The translations under genes were made by a program, and so were the position numbers. DNA of 64,000 bases, taken from assembly GCF_030063355.1 (NCBI RefSeq), contig NZ_JASISZ010000009.1:1-64000 (forward strand). Reading direction: 5' to 3'. This DNA is from Streptomyces sp. PH10-H1 (GTDB lineage: Bacteria > Actinomycetota > Actinomycetes > Streptomycetales > Streptomycetaceae). This document shows, piece by piece, positions 8,267 to 17,421 of the stretch (position 1 is the stretch's first letter; each line of letters opens with the position of its first letter). The notes beneath the pieces are model-generated. The model saw nothing but the letters and a program-made list of their open reading frames with translations. It was not told the DNA's origin and did not search any database.

Positions 8267-8395
8267 GGAGTTCCTCTTCTCGGTCACGTCGGTCACGGTC
8301 ACGGTCGCGGCCCCGTTGTGGTTCACGCTGTTCACGCGCGGATTCGCGCTCGGATCGGCGCTCACATCCGCGCTCGGATTCACGTTCGCCCTCAC
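8267..8395 (-). repeat. Low-complexity repeat region between kdpD and kdpE
   Basis: The 129 bases between the kdpD stop and the kdpE start are made of imperfect short repeats: GGTCAC units around 8281-8312 and two copies of CGCGCTCGGAT 24 bp apart (8345 and 8369). The stretch stays open in the kdpE frame and would encode a Val/Asn/Ser/Asp-rich leader (VNPSADVSADPSANPRVNS). It looks like repeat expansion in an intercistronic spacer. Confidence 0.6.
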
Positions 8396-10932
8396 GACGT
8401 GGCCTCGGCCGGCAGGTCCGGCCGGGCAGGCCGGCCGCCATGGACGGCCTGGAGGGTGAGGACCATGGTCAGGCCGCCGCCGGGGGTGTCCTCGGCGACC
8501 AGCGTGCCGCCCATGGACTCGGCGAAGCCGCGGGCGACGGCCAGCCCGAGGCCCACGCCGTTGCCGCGCGGGGCGTCGCCGTAGCGCTGGAAGGGCTCGA
8601 ATATCCGGTCCCTTGCGGTTTCCGGCACCCCGGGGCCGCGGTCGACGACCCGCAGTTCCACGCGGTCGCCGAGCGCGCTGGCGGCCACGACCACCTTGGA
8701 ACCCGCGGCGCTGTACTTCACGGCGTTCTCGACGACGTTGGCGACGGCGCGCTCCAGCAGTCCCGGGTCGACGGCGACCATCGGCAGGCTCTCCGGGATG
8801 TCGAGGACGACGCTGTCCTCGGGGACGCCGCCGAGGGCCATCGGCACCACCTCGTCGAGGTCGATCTCCCGGATCAGCGGGGTGACGGTGCCGGTCTGCA
8901 GGCGGGACATGTCGAGGAGATTGCCCACCAGGTGGTCGAGCCGGTCGGCGCCGTCCTCGATGCCGGCCAGCAGCTCGGCCTCGTCCTCGTCGGACCAGGC
9001 GACGTCGTCGGCGCGCAGCGAGCTCACCGACGCCTTGATGGCGGCCAGCGGGGTGCGCAGGTCGTGGGAGACGGCGGCGAGCAGCGCGGTGCGGATGCGG
9101 TTGCCCTCAGCCAGCTCCCGAGCCTGCTCGGCCTCGCCCTCGAGCCGCTGCCGGTCGATCACGACGGCGGCCTGCGCGGCGAACGCGGACAGCACCCGGC
9201 GGTCGGAGGCGGGCAGTACCCGCCCGGTGAGCGCCAGCGAGAGCCGGTCGCTGACCGGCACCTCGACGTCGGCGTCCTCAGGACGCAGGCACGGGCGCTC
9301 GCCGACGCTGGCCGCACGGGTCCACGCGCCGTGTTCGCTGTCGCGTTCCAGCAGCACCACCGAGTCCATGCCGAACGTCTCCCGGACCCGCTCCAGCAGC
9401 GCGTCGAGGGAGCTCTCGCCGCGCAGCACGCTGCCTGCCAGGTAGGACAGGATCTCGGCCTCCGAGCGCAGCCGGGCGGCCTGCTGGGTGCGGCGGGCGG
9501 CGAGGTCCACCACGGAGGCCACCGCGACCCCCACCACGATGAAGATCACGATCGCGATGATGTTCTCGGGCTCGGCGATGGTGAAGGAGTGGGTGGGCGG
9601 TGTGAAGTAGTAGTTGAGCAACAGCGAGCCGGCCAACGCCGAGGCCAGCGCGGGAAGCAGTCCGCCGACCAGAGCCGCCGCGACGGTGAGGGTCAGGAAG
9701 AGCAGCATCTCCGTGGCCTGGCTCATGCCCGGGTGCCAGTTGGTCAGCAGCAGGCATATCAGGACCGGGCCCGCGAGTCCGGTGAACCAGCCGGCCACGA
9801 CCCGGGAGCGGCCGAGGCTGGCGCCGCGGGCGGAGGGCAGGCCGCGGCCCTTGGCGGCGTGTTCATGGGTGACGATGTGGACGTCGATGTCGCCGGATTC
9901 GCGGGCGACGGTGGAACCGACGCCGGGGCCCAGCACGTACTGCCAGGCCTTGCGGCGGCTGGTGCCGAGCACGATCTGGGTGGCGTTGACCCCGCGGGCG
10001 AAGTCCAGCATGGCATCGGGGATGTCGTCCCCGACGACGTGGTGGAACGATCCGCCGAGATCCTCCACGAGGGTCCGCTGGGCGGCCAGCTCCTCGGTGG
10101 AGCCGGAGGCGAGCCCGTCGCTGCGGACGATGTGGACGGCGAGGATCTCGCTGCCCGAGCCCTTGGCGGCCATCCGGGCGGCCCGGCGGATCAGGGTGCG
10201 GCCCTCGGGACCGCCGGTGAGGCCGACGACGATGCGCTCGCGGGCCTGCCAGGCGGCGGAGATCCGGTGGTCGGCGCGGTACTCCTGAAGGTATTCGTCG
10301 ACCCGGTCGGCGACCCAGAGCAGGGCCAGCTCGCGCAGCGCGGTGAGGTTGCCGGGCCGGAAGTAGTTGGACAGCGCCGCGTCGACCTTGTCCGGGGCGT
10401 AGATGTTGCCGTGCGCCATCCGGCGCCGCAGCGCCTGTGGCGACATGTCGACCAGCTCTATCTGGTCGGCGCGGCGCACCACTTCGTCGGGCACGGTCTC
10501 GCGCTGCCGGACGCCGGTGATGGACTCGACCACGTCCCCCAGCGACTCCAGGTGCTGGATGTTGACCGTCGAGACGACGTTTATGCCGGCCTGGAGCAGC
10601 TCATCGACGTCCTGCCAGCGCTTGGCGTTGCGGGAGCCGGGCACATTGGTGTGGGCGAGTTCGTCCACGAGCGCGACCGCCGGGTGCCGCGCGAGGACCG
10701 CGTCCACGTCCATCTCGGTGAACGTGGCGTCGCGGTACTCCAGCTCCCGGCGCGGGATCTGCTCCAGGCCGTGCAGCATCACCTCGGTGCGCGGGCGCCT
10801 GTGGTGCTCGACGAAGGCCACGACGATGTCGGTGCCCCGCTCGGTGCGCCGGTGCGCTTCGGAGAGCATGGCGTAGGTCTTGCCCACGCCCGGGGCCGCC
10901 CCGAGGTAGATGCGCAGTTTGCCGCGTGCCAT
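8392..10932 (-). CDS. kdpD: KdpD sensor histidine kinase
   Basis: 846 aa. N-terminal KdpD domain (1-210) with Walker-like YLGAAPGVGKTYAML and FVEHHRRP, then a UspA-like domain (about 225-350), four membrane segments around 385-480, a GAF-like region, HisKA with the H-box AVSHDLRTPLAAIKAS near 620, and HATPase with VVENAVKYS and GVGLGLAVARGF. It senses K+ limitation or turgor and phosphorylates KdpE. It starts at ATG 10932. Unlike classical kdpFABCDE operons, it is separated from kdpFABC by about 3.7 kb of unrelated and decayed genes, so it needs its own promoter upstream. Confidence 0.93.
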   Translation of the reverse strand: MARGKLRIYLGAAPGVGKTYAMLSEAHRRTERGTDIVVAFVEHHRRPRTEVMLHGLEQIPRRELEYRDATFTEMDVDAVLARHPAVALVDELAHTNVPGSRNAKRWQDVDELLQAGINVVSTVNIQHLESLGDVVESITGVRQRETVPDEVVRRADQIELVDMSPQALRRRMAHGNIYAPDKVDAALSNYFRPGNLTALRELALLWVADRVDEYLQEYRADHRISAAWQARERIVVGLTGGPEGRTLIRRAARMAAKGSGSEILAVHIVRSDGLASGSTEELAAQRTLVEDLGGSFHHVVGDDIPDAMLDFARGVNATQIVLGTSRRKAWQYVLGPGVGSTVARESGDIDVHIVTHEHAAKGRGLPSARGASLGRSRVVAGWFTGLAGPVLICLLLTNWHPGMSQATEMLLFLTLTVAAALVGGLLPALASALAGSLLLNYYFTPPTHSFTIAEPENIIAIVIFIVVGVAVASVVDLAARRTQQAARLRSEAEILSYLAGSVLRGESSLDALLERVRETFGMDSVVLLERDSEHGAWTRAASVGERPCLRPEDADVEVPVSDRLSLALTGRVLPASDRRVLSAFAAQAAVVIDRQRLEGEAEQARELAEGNRIRTALLAAVSHDLRTPLAAIKASVSSLRADDVAWSDEDEAELLAGIEDGADRLDHLVGNLLDMSRLQTGTVTPLIREIDLDEVVPMALGGVPEDSVVLDIPESLPMVAVDPGLLERAVANVVENAVKYSAAGSKVVVAASALGDRVELRVVDRGPGVPETARDRIFEPFQRYGDAPRGNGVGLGLAVARGFAESMGGTLVAEDTPGGGLTMVLTLQAVHGGRPARPDLPAEATS

Positions 10933-11407
10933 GGCCCCATTGTTCTGCTCGGATGCGCCTTTCGCCCGGACGCGTGTGCGCTCGATACGACCTTAGAACG
11001 AGCGAACCGGATAAATAGGACCGGGGTGGCCGAGCGGGGCTACCTTGACGGCGCCTTAACCCCGGGCTCCCGTACCCGGCCGGTCAAGCGCCGCCGCCAA
11101 CCTGCGCCGCGTCCGCCGGCGGGCCCCGTTCGCAGGACTGCCATACGGACGTAACGCCGGAGCGTTGACCCGTCGCACGCCGCCAGCGAGCATCGGCGCA
11201 TGGCTTCCCCCACGCACCGGCTCCTGTGTACGGAGCCCCGCCGCCGACCCTGAGACGACCGAGCGAGGGAGCCGATGACCACCATCTCCGACATACCGCC
11301 GCCGCACTCCGCCGTGCGGCCGCCCTGGCTGGTCGCCCTGCCGTCCCTGTCCGCTCCGTCGGGCGGCCGGGCAGGGGAGGGCGGCGGAACCGGGGCCGTC
11401 CTGCGGG
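10933..11407. other. Intergenic gap upstream of kdpD and the ROK remnant
   Basis: No gene seen. The kdpD promoter should lie here on the minus strand. An AT-richer patch (CCGGATAAATAGGA) occurs near 11007. A short plus frame starting at ATG 11275 (MTTISDIPPP) has no recognisable similarity and is probably part of the decayed ROK gene region. Confidence 0.4.
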
Positions 11408-12145
11408 GTGCACATCGCGCTGCCGCACACCACCTTCGCCGTGGTGGACCTGCGCGGTCGGGTGACGGCCCATGAACGGCTGCCGCACGACGGCTCGGTG
11501 GACAGCGTCCTGGGCGGTATCCGCGGCCATCTGCCCGGATTTCTGCACCGGCACGCCGCGGGGCGTTCCGTGCTCGGGCTCGGGGTGGTGACCGGCGGCT
11601 GGGTGAACAGCGGGCAGGGCGTCGTCGTCGAGCACGCCCCGCTGGGCTGACGGGACGTGCCCGTACGACGGGTGCTGGCCGCCGCGACCCGGCTGCCGGT
11701 GCATGTGGACGGGCACGCGCGGGCGCTGGCGCTGGCGGAGCTGATGTTCGGCGCAGGGTGGGCGCGAGGAGCTGGTGCAGCTCCTCGTCGGCAACGTGGT
11801 GGACGCGGCCATCGCGACGGGCGGCGGCGTCCTGCGCGGCCGCCGGTCGGGCGCGGGCGATGTCGCGCATCTGCCGCTCGGCGTTCCCGGGCGGCGGCCC
11901 TGCTGCTCGACCTCATCAACCCGGAGGTGCTGGTCGTCGCGGAGGCGGCGGCGGTGCACTTCCCCGAGCTGCTGCCCGATCTGCACGAGGAGGTCGCCGC
12001 CCACTCCCATCTGTGCGCCGATCCCGAACGGGCCGTGGTCCCCGCGAGTTTCGGGCAGCAGGTGCTCGCGGTCGCGGCCGGCGCCGTGGTACTCGACGCG
12101 GTCTACCGGCGGCCGATGGAGCTGCGTACGGCCCGGTCGGCGTAG
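11408..12145 (+). pseudogene. ROK-family regulator/sugar kinase, multiply disrupted
   Basis: Segments in two frames match a ROK protein. Frame A reads HIALPHTTFAVVDLRGRVT and VLGLGVVTGGWVNSGQGVV; at 11648-11650 TGA replaces an expected Trp codon (PLG-stop-RDVPVRRVLAAAT), then DGHARALALAELMFG. Near 11748-11765 the frame shifts to LLVGNVVDAAIATGG and SGAGDVAHLPLG. Near 11890 it returns to frame A with LLLDLINPEVLVVAEAA to the end. The zinc-motif region normally lying between the last two segments is absent, implying an internal deletion of very roughly 60-80 codons. The N-terminal HTH is also missing. It is non-functional unless the sequence has errors. Confidence 0.7.
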
Positions 12146-12273
12146 CCGGAATGGTGGCGGGGTTTCTTCCACGGTGTCGCTAGTCATTGCCGGACGGTCC
12201 CGGGCTCCACACAATCGAGGCATGGACGCGACAGGCAGGGCAGCGGCGCGCGACGCCGCCGGGCGGGAGGCCG

Positions 12274-13194
12274 TCAACGCCTTCCGCGCCCACCATTTCG
12301 CCGGTCTCGGCTGTCGCCCCACTGGCCCCACCGGCGCCGCCGGTCGCGCCGGCTTCGCCGGGGGATCACGGATGCCCCGGGCCAGTCGCCGCTCTTCCCC
12401 TGCTCGACGGCGGCGATGTGCTGCTGGCGCAGTTTCGGTCCGATGGTCGCGGCAAAGGCCCGGTTCACGCCGAGTCCGATGTGGTTCGCGGTCTGGGTGC
12501 CCCGGTTGAGGGGGGTGGACAGCCCCTCGGCTGCATGGTCGCCTTGAGCCGCTGGTAGAGGTCGTCGATGGTGAGGAGTTCGGGCCCGCCGACGACGCCT
12601 TCGGCCAGCAGCCGCATCAGCCGCCCGGAGAACGCCGTTTGGTCCTCGCCCGGCAGGGAGAGGGCGACCTGGTCCCGTTGTGCCGAGGTGAGGACATAGG
12701 TGCCCGCCACTTCGGATCTGGCCGAGCTCCGCGGCTTCCCCGCCGGCCATGGTGTCGGTGACGACACGACCGGAGCAGTCCAGGATGACGACCTTGGTGG
12801 CGGCGGGGCTGTCGAGCACCGCACTGCGCAGCTTCTCGTACTCCAGGGAGTTGAACTCCGGGTCGCCCCAGTCGCTGTCCGGCAGCGCGAGATACAGCTC
12901 ATGCCGCCGGCCGCTGACGAGTCCGTGTCCCGCGTAGTACACCAGCAGCAGATCATCGGCCTCGCGGATCGTCGCGCGCAGCCGCTGGCCTATGGTGCGG
13001 AGGTCTCCTTCGTCGAGCAGGACCGTGCAGTGCTCTTCCGGCACGACGCCGTAGTGCTGGTCGGTGAAGAGCGCGGCCAGGTCCTGGATGGTGCGGTGCA
13101 CGGACGGCAGGTCGGGAAGTTCCGGGGCCGTGTACGTACTTGCGCCGATCAGCACGATCCGGGAGCGGCGCGGATCCGGCAGGCGGACGGCCAC
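12274..13194 (-). pseudogene. EACC1-associated caspase-like peptidase, frameshifted
   Basis: Caspase/metacaspase-fold (peptidase C14) gene starting at GTG 13194, overlapping the EACC1 stop by one base. The N-terminal strand RIVLIGASTYTAPELPDL and the His motif LLLVYYAGHG (H90) are intact. The Cys motif reads VVILDCSGRV (C140), two residues shorter than the usual 'DxCxSG'. A one-base G insertion near 12719-12722 moves the reading to another frame (EVAGTYVLTSAQRDQVALSL, LLTIDDLYQRLKATMQ), and a one-base loss near 12538-12545 restores the first (AEGLSTPLNRGTQTANH). No clear C-terminal effector follows. In intact relatives such caspases act as regulated proteases in conflict or cell-suicide systems. 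Confidence 0.75.
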
Positions 13195-13553
13195 TACGCC
13201 GGCCGGTCGGCGTCCAGCACCTGCTGGAGCAGGGCCCCCAGATCCTCGCCCTTCACCCGCTTGGCGTCGATCTCGACGGACCGACCGCCTTCTTGATTGA
13301 TCGTCAGTTTCACATCGGACCGCCGGGGCTGGGAGATCCAGGCGCGCAGCGACGCGGCGAGCACCGTGATACTGCCGCCCGTGCCGAGCGCCACTGTCAG
13401 CACATCCGGCAGCGTGCCGAGTTCGGTGGGAACGGGTTCACCGCCCTCGACCCGTATCCGACCGGCTAATTCGGGCTCCCCGCGCAGCCAGCCGTCGAGT
13501 GATTCCAGGTCAGCGACCGCGCTTCCGCTGACCACCGAGATCCGTGCTTCCAC
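13194..13553 (-). CDS. EACC1 (effector-associated constant component 1) domain protein
   Basis: 119 aa. It has the compact pattern of the EACC1 family: ISVVSGSAVADLESLDGWLR, GEPVPTELGTLPDVLTVALG, AASLRAWISQPRRSDVKLTI and a C-terminal VEIDAKRVKGEDLGALLQQ. EACC1 proteins are small invariant partners encoded beside variable effectors such as caspases and trypsin-like domains in actinobacterial conflict systems; their biochemical role is not established. GTG 13553 follows a GGGGGGAGA ribosome site and gives the normal family length. It is coupled to the downstream caspase (TAGTG). This reading frame itself is intact. Confidence 0.75.
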   Translation of the reverse strand: MEARISVVSGSAVADLESLDGWLRGEPELAGRIRVEGGEPVPTELGTLPDVLTVALGTGGSITVLAASLRAWISQPRRSDVKLTINQEGGRSVEIDAKRVKGEDLGALLQQVLDADRPA

Positions 13554-13637
13554 GGCGTTCTCCCCCCAACCGGACCCATGCCGACGGCACGGATCGGACG
13601 CCGATTGTAGTGGCATCCGGCACCGACGGTGGAGGGA

Positions 13638-14372
13638 TCAGCCCTCATCGACGATCTGGCCGTCGCGCAGTTCCAGCACCCGGTCGGCGAGTGCCAGCAA
13701 CTGCTCGTCGTGGGTGGCGACCAGGGCGGTGACGCCCTCGCCGCGGACGACGGCGCGCAGCAATTCCATGACAGCGAGACCGGTCTCGGCGTCGAGCTGG
13801 CCGGTCGGCTCGTCCGCGATGATCAGGACGGGCCGGTTGGCCAGCGCGCGGGCGATGGCGACGCGCTGCTGCTGGCCGCCGGACAGCTCGCCGGGGCGCT
13901 GGGCGGCGTGGGCGGCGAGGCCGACGAGCGACAGGAGGAGCTCCACGCGCTCCTCGCGCTCGCGCGGCGGGACCTTGCGCAGCCGCATCGGGACGCCGAC
14001 GTTCTCGGCGGCGGTGAGGATCGGGATCAGTCCGAAGGACTGGAAGACGAAGCCGATACGGTCGCGGCGCAGCGCCAGCAGGCCGTTGTCCCCGAGTTCC
14101 GCTAGGTCGGTGCCGTCCAGGGTGATCCGGCCGGCGTCCGGCGAGTCCAGGCCGCCCACCAGGTTGAGGATGGTGGTCTTGCCGGATCCGGAACGGCCCT
14201 TGAGAGCCACCAGCTCACCGCGCGGAACGCTGAAGGAGACGCCGCGCAGCGCGTGCACGGCCGTCTCCCCGCTGCCGTAGGTACGGCGCAGATTCTCGAC
14301 GACGACCATCTCGCCGGACGCCGGGCCGTCCGCCACGGCCGTCCCCGCGTGCCCGGTCGACTGCTCGCTCAT
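13638..14372 (-). CDS. ABC transporter ATPase, MacB/LolD type, without permease
   Basis: 244 aa. Walker A GRSGSGKT (59-66), Q-loop FVFQSFGLIP, signature ELSGGQQQRVAIARAL near 150, Walker B VLIIADEPTGQLD and switch His in VATHDEQ. The TYGSGETAVHAL start and PTGQLD place it in the MacB/LolD/FtsE-like group that works with FtsX-fold permeases. AGGAGGGG lies 7 nt before ATG 14372. The ATG overlaps a TGA (ATGA) that closes an upstream frame reading GHNGVWPGDPGQEGDNA, hinting that a coupled gene, perhaps the permease, once preceded it. No permease gene remains nearby. Confidence 0.85.
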   Translation of the reverse strand: MSEQSTGHAGTAVADGPASGEMVVVENLRRTYGSGETAVHALRGVSFSVPRGELVALKGRSGSGKTTILNLVGGLDSPDAGRITLDGTDLAELGDNGLLALRRDRIGFVFQSFGLIPILTAAENVGVPMRLRKVPPREREERVELLLSLVGLAAHAAQRPGELSGGQQQRVAIARALANRPVLIIADEPTGQLDAETGLAVMELLRAVVRGEGVTALVATHDEQLLALADRVLELRDGQIVDEG

Positions 14373-14555
14373 GCGTTGTCCCCCTCCTGGCCCGGATCGC
14401 CGGGCCACACCCCGTTGTGGCCACTCGCGGCCGTCCGCCACCCCTGGCCGTCAGCCGCACCCCGTCGCTCAGGCCGTACCGCTGCGGGTACCCGGGTGGC
14501 AGCCGGAGCCTATCCACCCGGTCAAGAACCTTACGGATCACCCGGTGGTACGGCT

Positions 14556-14591
14556 CACCCGGTGGCCGGAACAGTATCCGGCCACCGGGTG
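14556..14591 (-). terminator. Hairpin downstream of kdpC
   Basis: Arms CACCCGGTGGCCGGA (14556-14570) and its exact complement (14577-14591) enclose ACAGTA. It is 57 nt past the kdpC stop and likely ends the kdpFABC transcript. A further partial copy of the arm (CACCCGGTGG, 14539-14548) precedes it. Confidence 0.75.
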
Positions 14592-14647
14592 GGTCCCGCA
14601 AAGGTTTCGGCGTGCCGCACCGCTCGGCGCGTCGGCGCCGCGGCCCG

Positions 14648-15301
14648 TCAGCCGGCCAGCTTGTGCAGGGCGATGTTGAGCTCCAGGACGTTGACCTTGG
14701 CCTCCCCCAGGATGCCGAGCGGCCGCCCGTCGGTGTGGTTCTTGACGAGCGCCAGCACCTGGCCGTCGGTCAGGTGGTTGGCCCTGGCGACCCGGGCGAT
14801 CTGGATCCTGGCGTAGTCCGGGGAGATGTCCGGGTCGAGGCCCGAGGCGGACGCGGTGACCGCGTCCGCCGGGACCTGCCCGGTGGTGACCCCGTTGAAC
14901 GCCGCGACGTCCTTCTTGCGCTGCCGCACCAGATCGGTGAGCGCCTTGCCGGTGACCGCGAGGTTGGACGCACCGCTGTACGTCGGGTCGTAGGCCCCCG
15001 CGCCGGCGCCCGCGTCGGCCGCCGAGGGGCGGGGCTGGAACCACTTGGGGTCGGGAGCCACCGACTCGGCCGCGTCGGCCGGATTCTTCTTCGGCAGGTC
15101 GAAGGTCTGGCCGAGGACCGTGGAGCCGACGACCCTGCCGTCGGCCTTCACCTGCGAGCCGTTGGCCTGGTTGTTGAAGGCCGCCTGCGCGATACCGGTG
15201 ACGGCGAGCGGGTAGAGCACGCCGCAGATGACGCTGAGGACCAGCAGGGCGCGGAAGGCGCCCCACATCAGCCGGGCGGTGCTGCGTACGGAAGTGTTCA
15301 T
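14648..15301 (-). CDS. kdpC: KdpC subunit of K+-transporting ATPase
   Basis: 217 aa inner-membrane accessory subunit of the KdpFABC pump. One N-terminal membrane segment (ALLVLSVICGVLYPLAVTGI) is followed by an extracytoplasmic domain with the family motifs GSTVLGQTFDLP, ASGLDPDISPDYARIQIARV and LGEAKVNVLELNIAL. It starts 20 nt after the kdpB stop and is the last gene of the operon. Length is normal for high-GC Gram positives. The missing start of strand homology is not an issue: the gene looks intact. Confidence 0.95.
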   Translation of the reverse strand: MNTSVRSTARLMWGAFRALLVLSVICGVLYPLAVTGIAQAAFNNQANGSQVKADGRVVGSTVLGQTFDLPKKNPADAAESVAPDPKWFQPRPSAADAGAGAGAYDPTYSGASNLAVTGKALTDLVRQRKKDVAAFNGVTTGQVPADAVTASASGLDPDISPDYARIQIARVARANHLTDGQVLALVKNHTDGRPLGILGEAKVNVLELNIALHKLAG

Positions 15302-15321
15302 GATGTCGGCACGCCTTCGAT

Positions 15322-17421
15322 TCAGCTCAGGCCGGGGATCTGGGAGATGAGCAGGTCAATGATCTTGATGCCGATGAACGGGGCGATGAGGCCGCCCAGT
15401 CCGTAGACGCCCAGGTTGCGGCGGAGCATCCGGTCGGCGCCCATCGGCCGGTACCGCACGCCCTTGAGGGCCAGCGGCACCAGCGCGATGATGATCAGCG
15501 CGTTGAAGATGACGGCGGACAGGATCGCGGACTCGGGCGTGGCCAGGTGCATGATGTTGAGCTTGTCCAGGCCCGGGTAGGCCACCGCGAACATGGCCGG
15601 GATGATCGCGAAGTACTTCGCGACGTCGTTGGCGATGGAGAACGTCGTCAGCGCGCCACGGGTGATCAGCAGTTGCTTGCCGATCTCCACGATCTCGATC
15701 AGCTTGGTCGGGTTGGAGTCCAGGTCCACCATGTTCCCGGCCTCCTTGGCGGCCGAGGTGCCGGTGTTCATGGCGACACCGACGTCCGCCTGGGCCAGCG
15801 CGGGAGCGTCGTTGGTGCCGTCGCCGGTCATCGCGACGAGCTTGCCGCCCGCCTGCTCCCGCTTGATCAGCGCCATCTTGTCCTCGGGCGTGGCCTCGGC
15901 GAGGAAGTCGTCGACGCCCGCCTCCTCGGCGATCGCCTTCGCCGTCAGCGGGTTGTCACCCGTGATCATGATGGTCTTGATGCCCATCCGGCGCAGCTCG
16001 TCGAACCGCTCCCGCATGCCCTCCTTGACCACGTCCTTGAGGTGGATGACGCCCAGGACCCGCGCGCCCTCGGTGTCCTCGACGGCGACGAGCAGCGGCG
16101 TACCGCCGGCCGACGAGATGCCGTCGACGGCCCGCTGCGCGTCCCCGTCCACCCGGCCGCCGCGCTCGGTGACCCAGGCGGTGACCGCTGAGGCCGCGCC
16201 CTTGCGGACCTTGCGGCCGTCCACGTCCACACCCGACATACGGGTCTGGGCGGTGAAGGGCACGAACTCGGCATGGCTCAGTTCGCCTTCGTGGCGGGCC
16301 CGCAGTCCGTACCGCTCCTTCGCCAGCACGACGATGGAGCGGCCCTCGGGTGTCTCGTCGGCCAGCGACGACAGTTGCGCGGCGTCCGCCAGTTCTGCCT
16401 CGGACGCTCCGGCGACGGCCACGAACTCGGACGCCTGGCGGTTGCCGAGCGTGATGGTGCCGGTCTTGTCCAGCAGCAGCGTGGAGACGTCTCCGGCGGC
16501 CTCGACGGCACGCCCTGACATCGCCAGCACATTGCGCTGCACCAGCCGATCCATCCCCGCGATGCCGATCGCCGACAGCAGCGCCCCGATGGTGGTCGGG
16601 ATGAGGCAGACCAGCAGCGCGACCAGCACGATCATCGACTGCTCGGCGCCCGCGTAGACCGCGAACGGCTGCAGGGTGACGACCGCGAGCAGGAAGACGA
16701 CGGTGAGCGAGGCAAGCAGGATGTTCAGCGCGATCTCGTTCGGCGTCTTCTGCCGTGAGGCGCCCTCGACGAGGGCGATCATCCGGTCGATGAACGTCTC
16801 GCCCGGCTTTGTCGTGATCTTGATGACGATGCGGTCGGAGAGCACCTTGGTGCCACCGGTGACCGCACAGCGATCGCCGCCGGACTCCCGGATGACCGGG
16901 GCCGATTCGCCGGTGATGGCCGACTCGTCGACGCTCGCGACGCCCTCTACGACGTCACCGTCACCGGGGATGATGTCGCCGGCCTCGCAGACCACCAGAT
17001 CGCCCACGCGCAGTTCGGCGCCCGGGACGCTCTCCTCTGCGCGGCCGTTCAGCCGGCGCGCGACGGTGTCGGTCTTGGCCTTGCGCAGCGTATCGGCCTG
17101 CGCCTTGCCGCGGCCCTCGGCGACGGCCTCCGCGAGGTTCGCGAAGACGACCGTCAGCCACAGCCAGCCGGTGATCGCCCAGCCGAAGCCCGAGCCGGGG
17201 TTGGTGGCCGCGAGCACGGTGGTGAGCACCGAGCCGATCAGAACCACGAACATGACGGGCGACTTGACCATCACGCGCGGGTCTAGCTTGCGCAGCGCGT
17301 CGGGCAGCGACCGCAGCAGCTGGGCCGGGTCGAACAGGCCGCCCGACACCCGGCCTTGGTGGTCCTGCGCCGCGGGACGTTCGTCCTCGGACGCGGGTCG
17401 TACAGGAGTAACGGTGCTCAT
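15322..17421 (-). CDS. kdpB: KdpB, K+-transporting P-type ATPase catalytic subunit
   Basis: 699 aa P-type ATPase that hydrolyses ATP to drive K+ uptake through KdpA. The phosphorylation site is [13 protein letters not shown] near residue 318, the actuator motif is [13 protein letters not shown], and the hinge is [22 protein letters not shown]. Membrane pairs flank these domains. Its ATG overlaps the kdpA stop by four bases (ATGA at 17418-17421), so translation is coupled. Confidence 0.96.
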   Translation of the reverse strand: MSTVTPVRPASEDERPAAQDHQGRVSGGLFDPAQLLRSLPDALRKLDPRVMVKSPVMFVVLIGSVLTTVLAATNPGSGFGWAITGWLWLTVVFANLAEAVAEGRGKAQADTLRKAKTDTVARRLNGRAEESVPGAELRVGDLVVCEAGDIIPGDGDVVEGVASVDESAITGESAPVIRESGGDRCAVTGGTKVLSDRIVIKITTKPGETFIDRMIALVEGASRQKTPNEIALNILLASLTVVFLLAVVTLQPFAVYAGAEQSMIVLVALLVCLIPTTIGALLSAIGIAGMDRLVQRNVLAMSGRAVEAAGDVSTLLLDKTGTITLGNRQASEFVAVAGASEAELADAAQLSSLADETPEGRSIVVLAKERYGLRARHEGELSHAEFVPFTAQTRMSGVDVDGRKVRKGAASAVTAWVTERGGRVDGDAQRAVDGISSAGGTPLLVAVEDTEGARVLGVIHLKDVVKEGMRERFDELRRMGIKTIMITGDNPLTAKAIAEEAGVDDFLAEATPEDKMALIKREQAGGKLVAMTGDGTNDAPALAQADVGVAMNTGTSAAKEAGNMVDLDSNPTKLIEIVEIGKQLLITRGALTTFSIANDVAKYFAIIPAMFAVAYPGLDKLNIMHLATPESAILSAVIFNALIIIALVPLALKGVRYRPMGADRMLRRNLGVYGLGGLIAPFIGIKIIDLLISQIPGLS

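Noticed and set aside
11020-11095. GGTGGCCGAGCGG, resembling the 5' part of tRNA-Leu/Ser
   Set aside because: No anticodon arm or GGTTCRAATC T-arm follows at the right distance, so it is not a tRNA gene.
8440-11154. A 904-codon plus-strand frame opposite kdpD
   Set aside because: Antisense shadow of kdpD; no recognisable domain.
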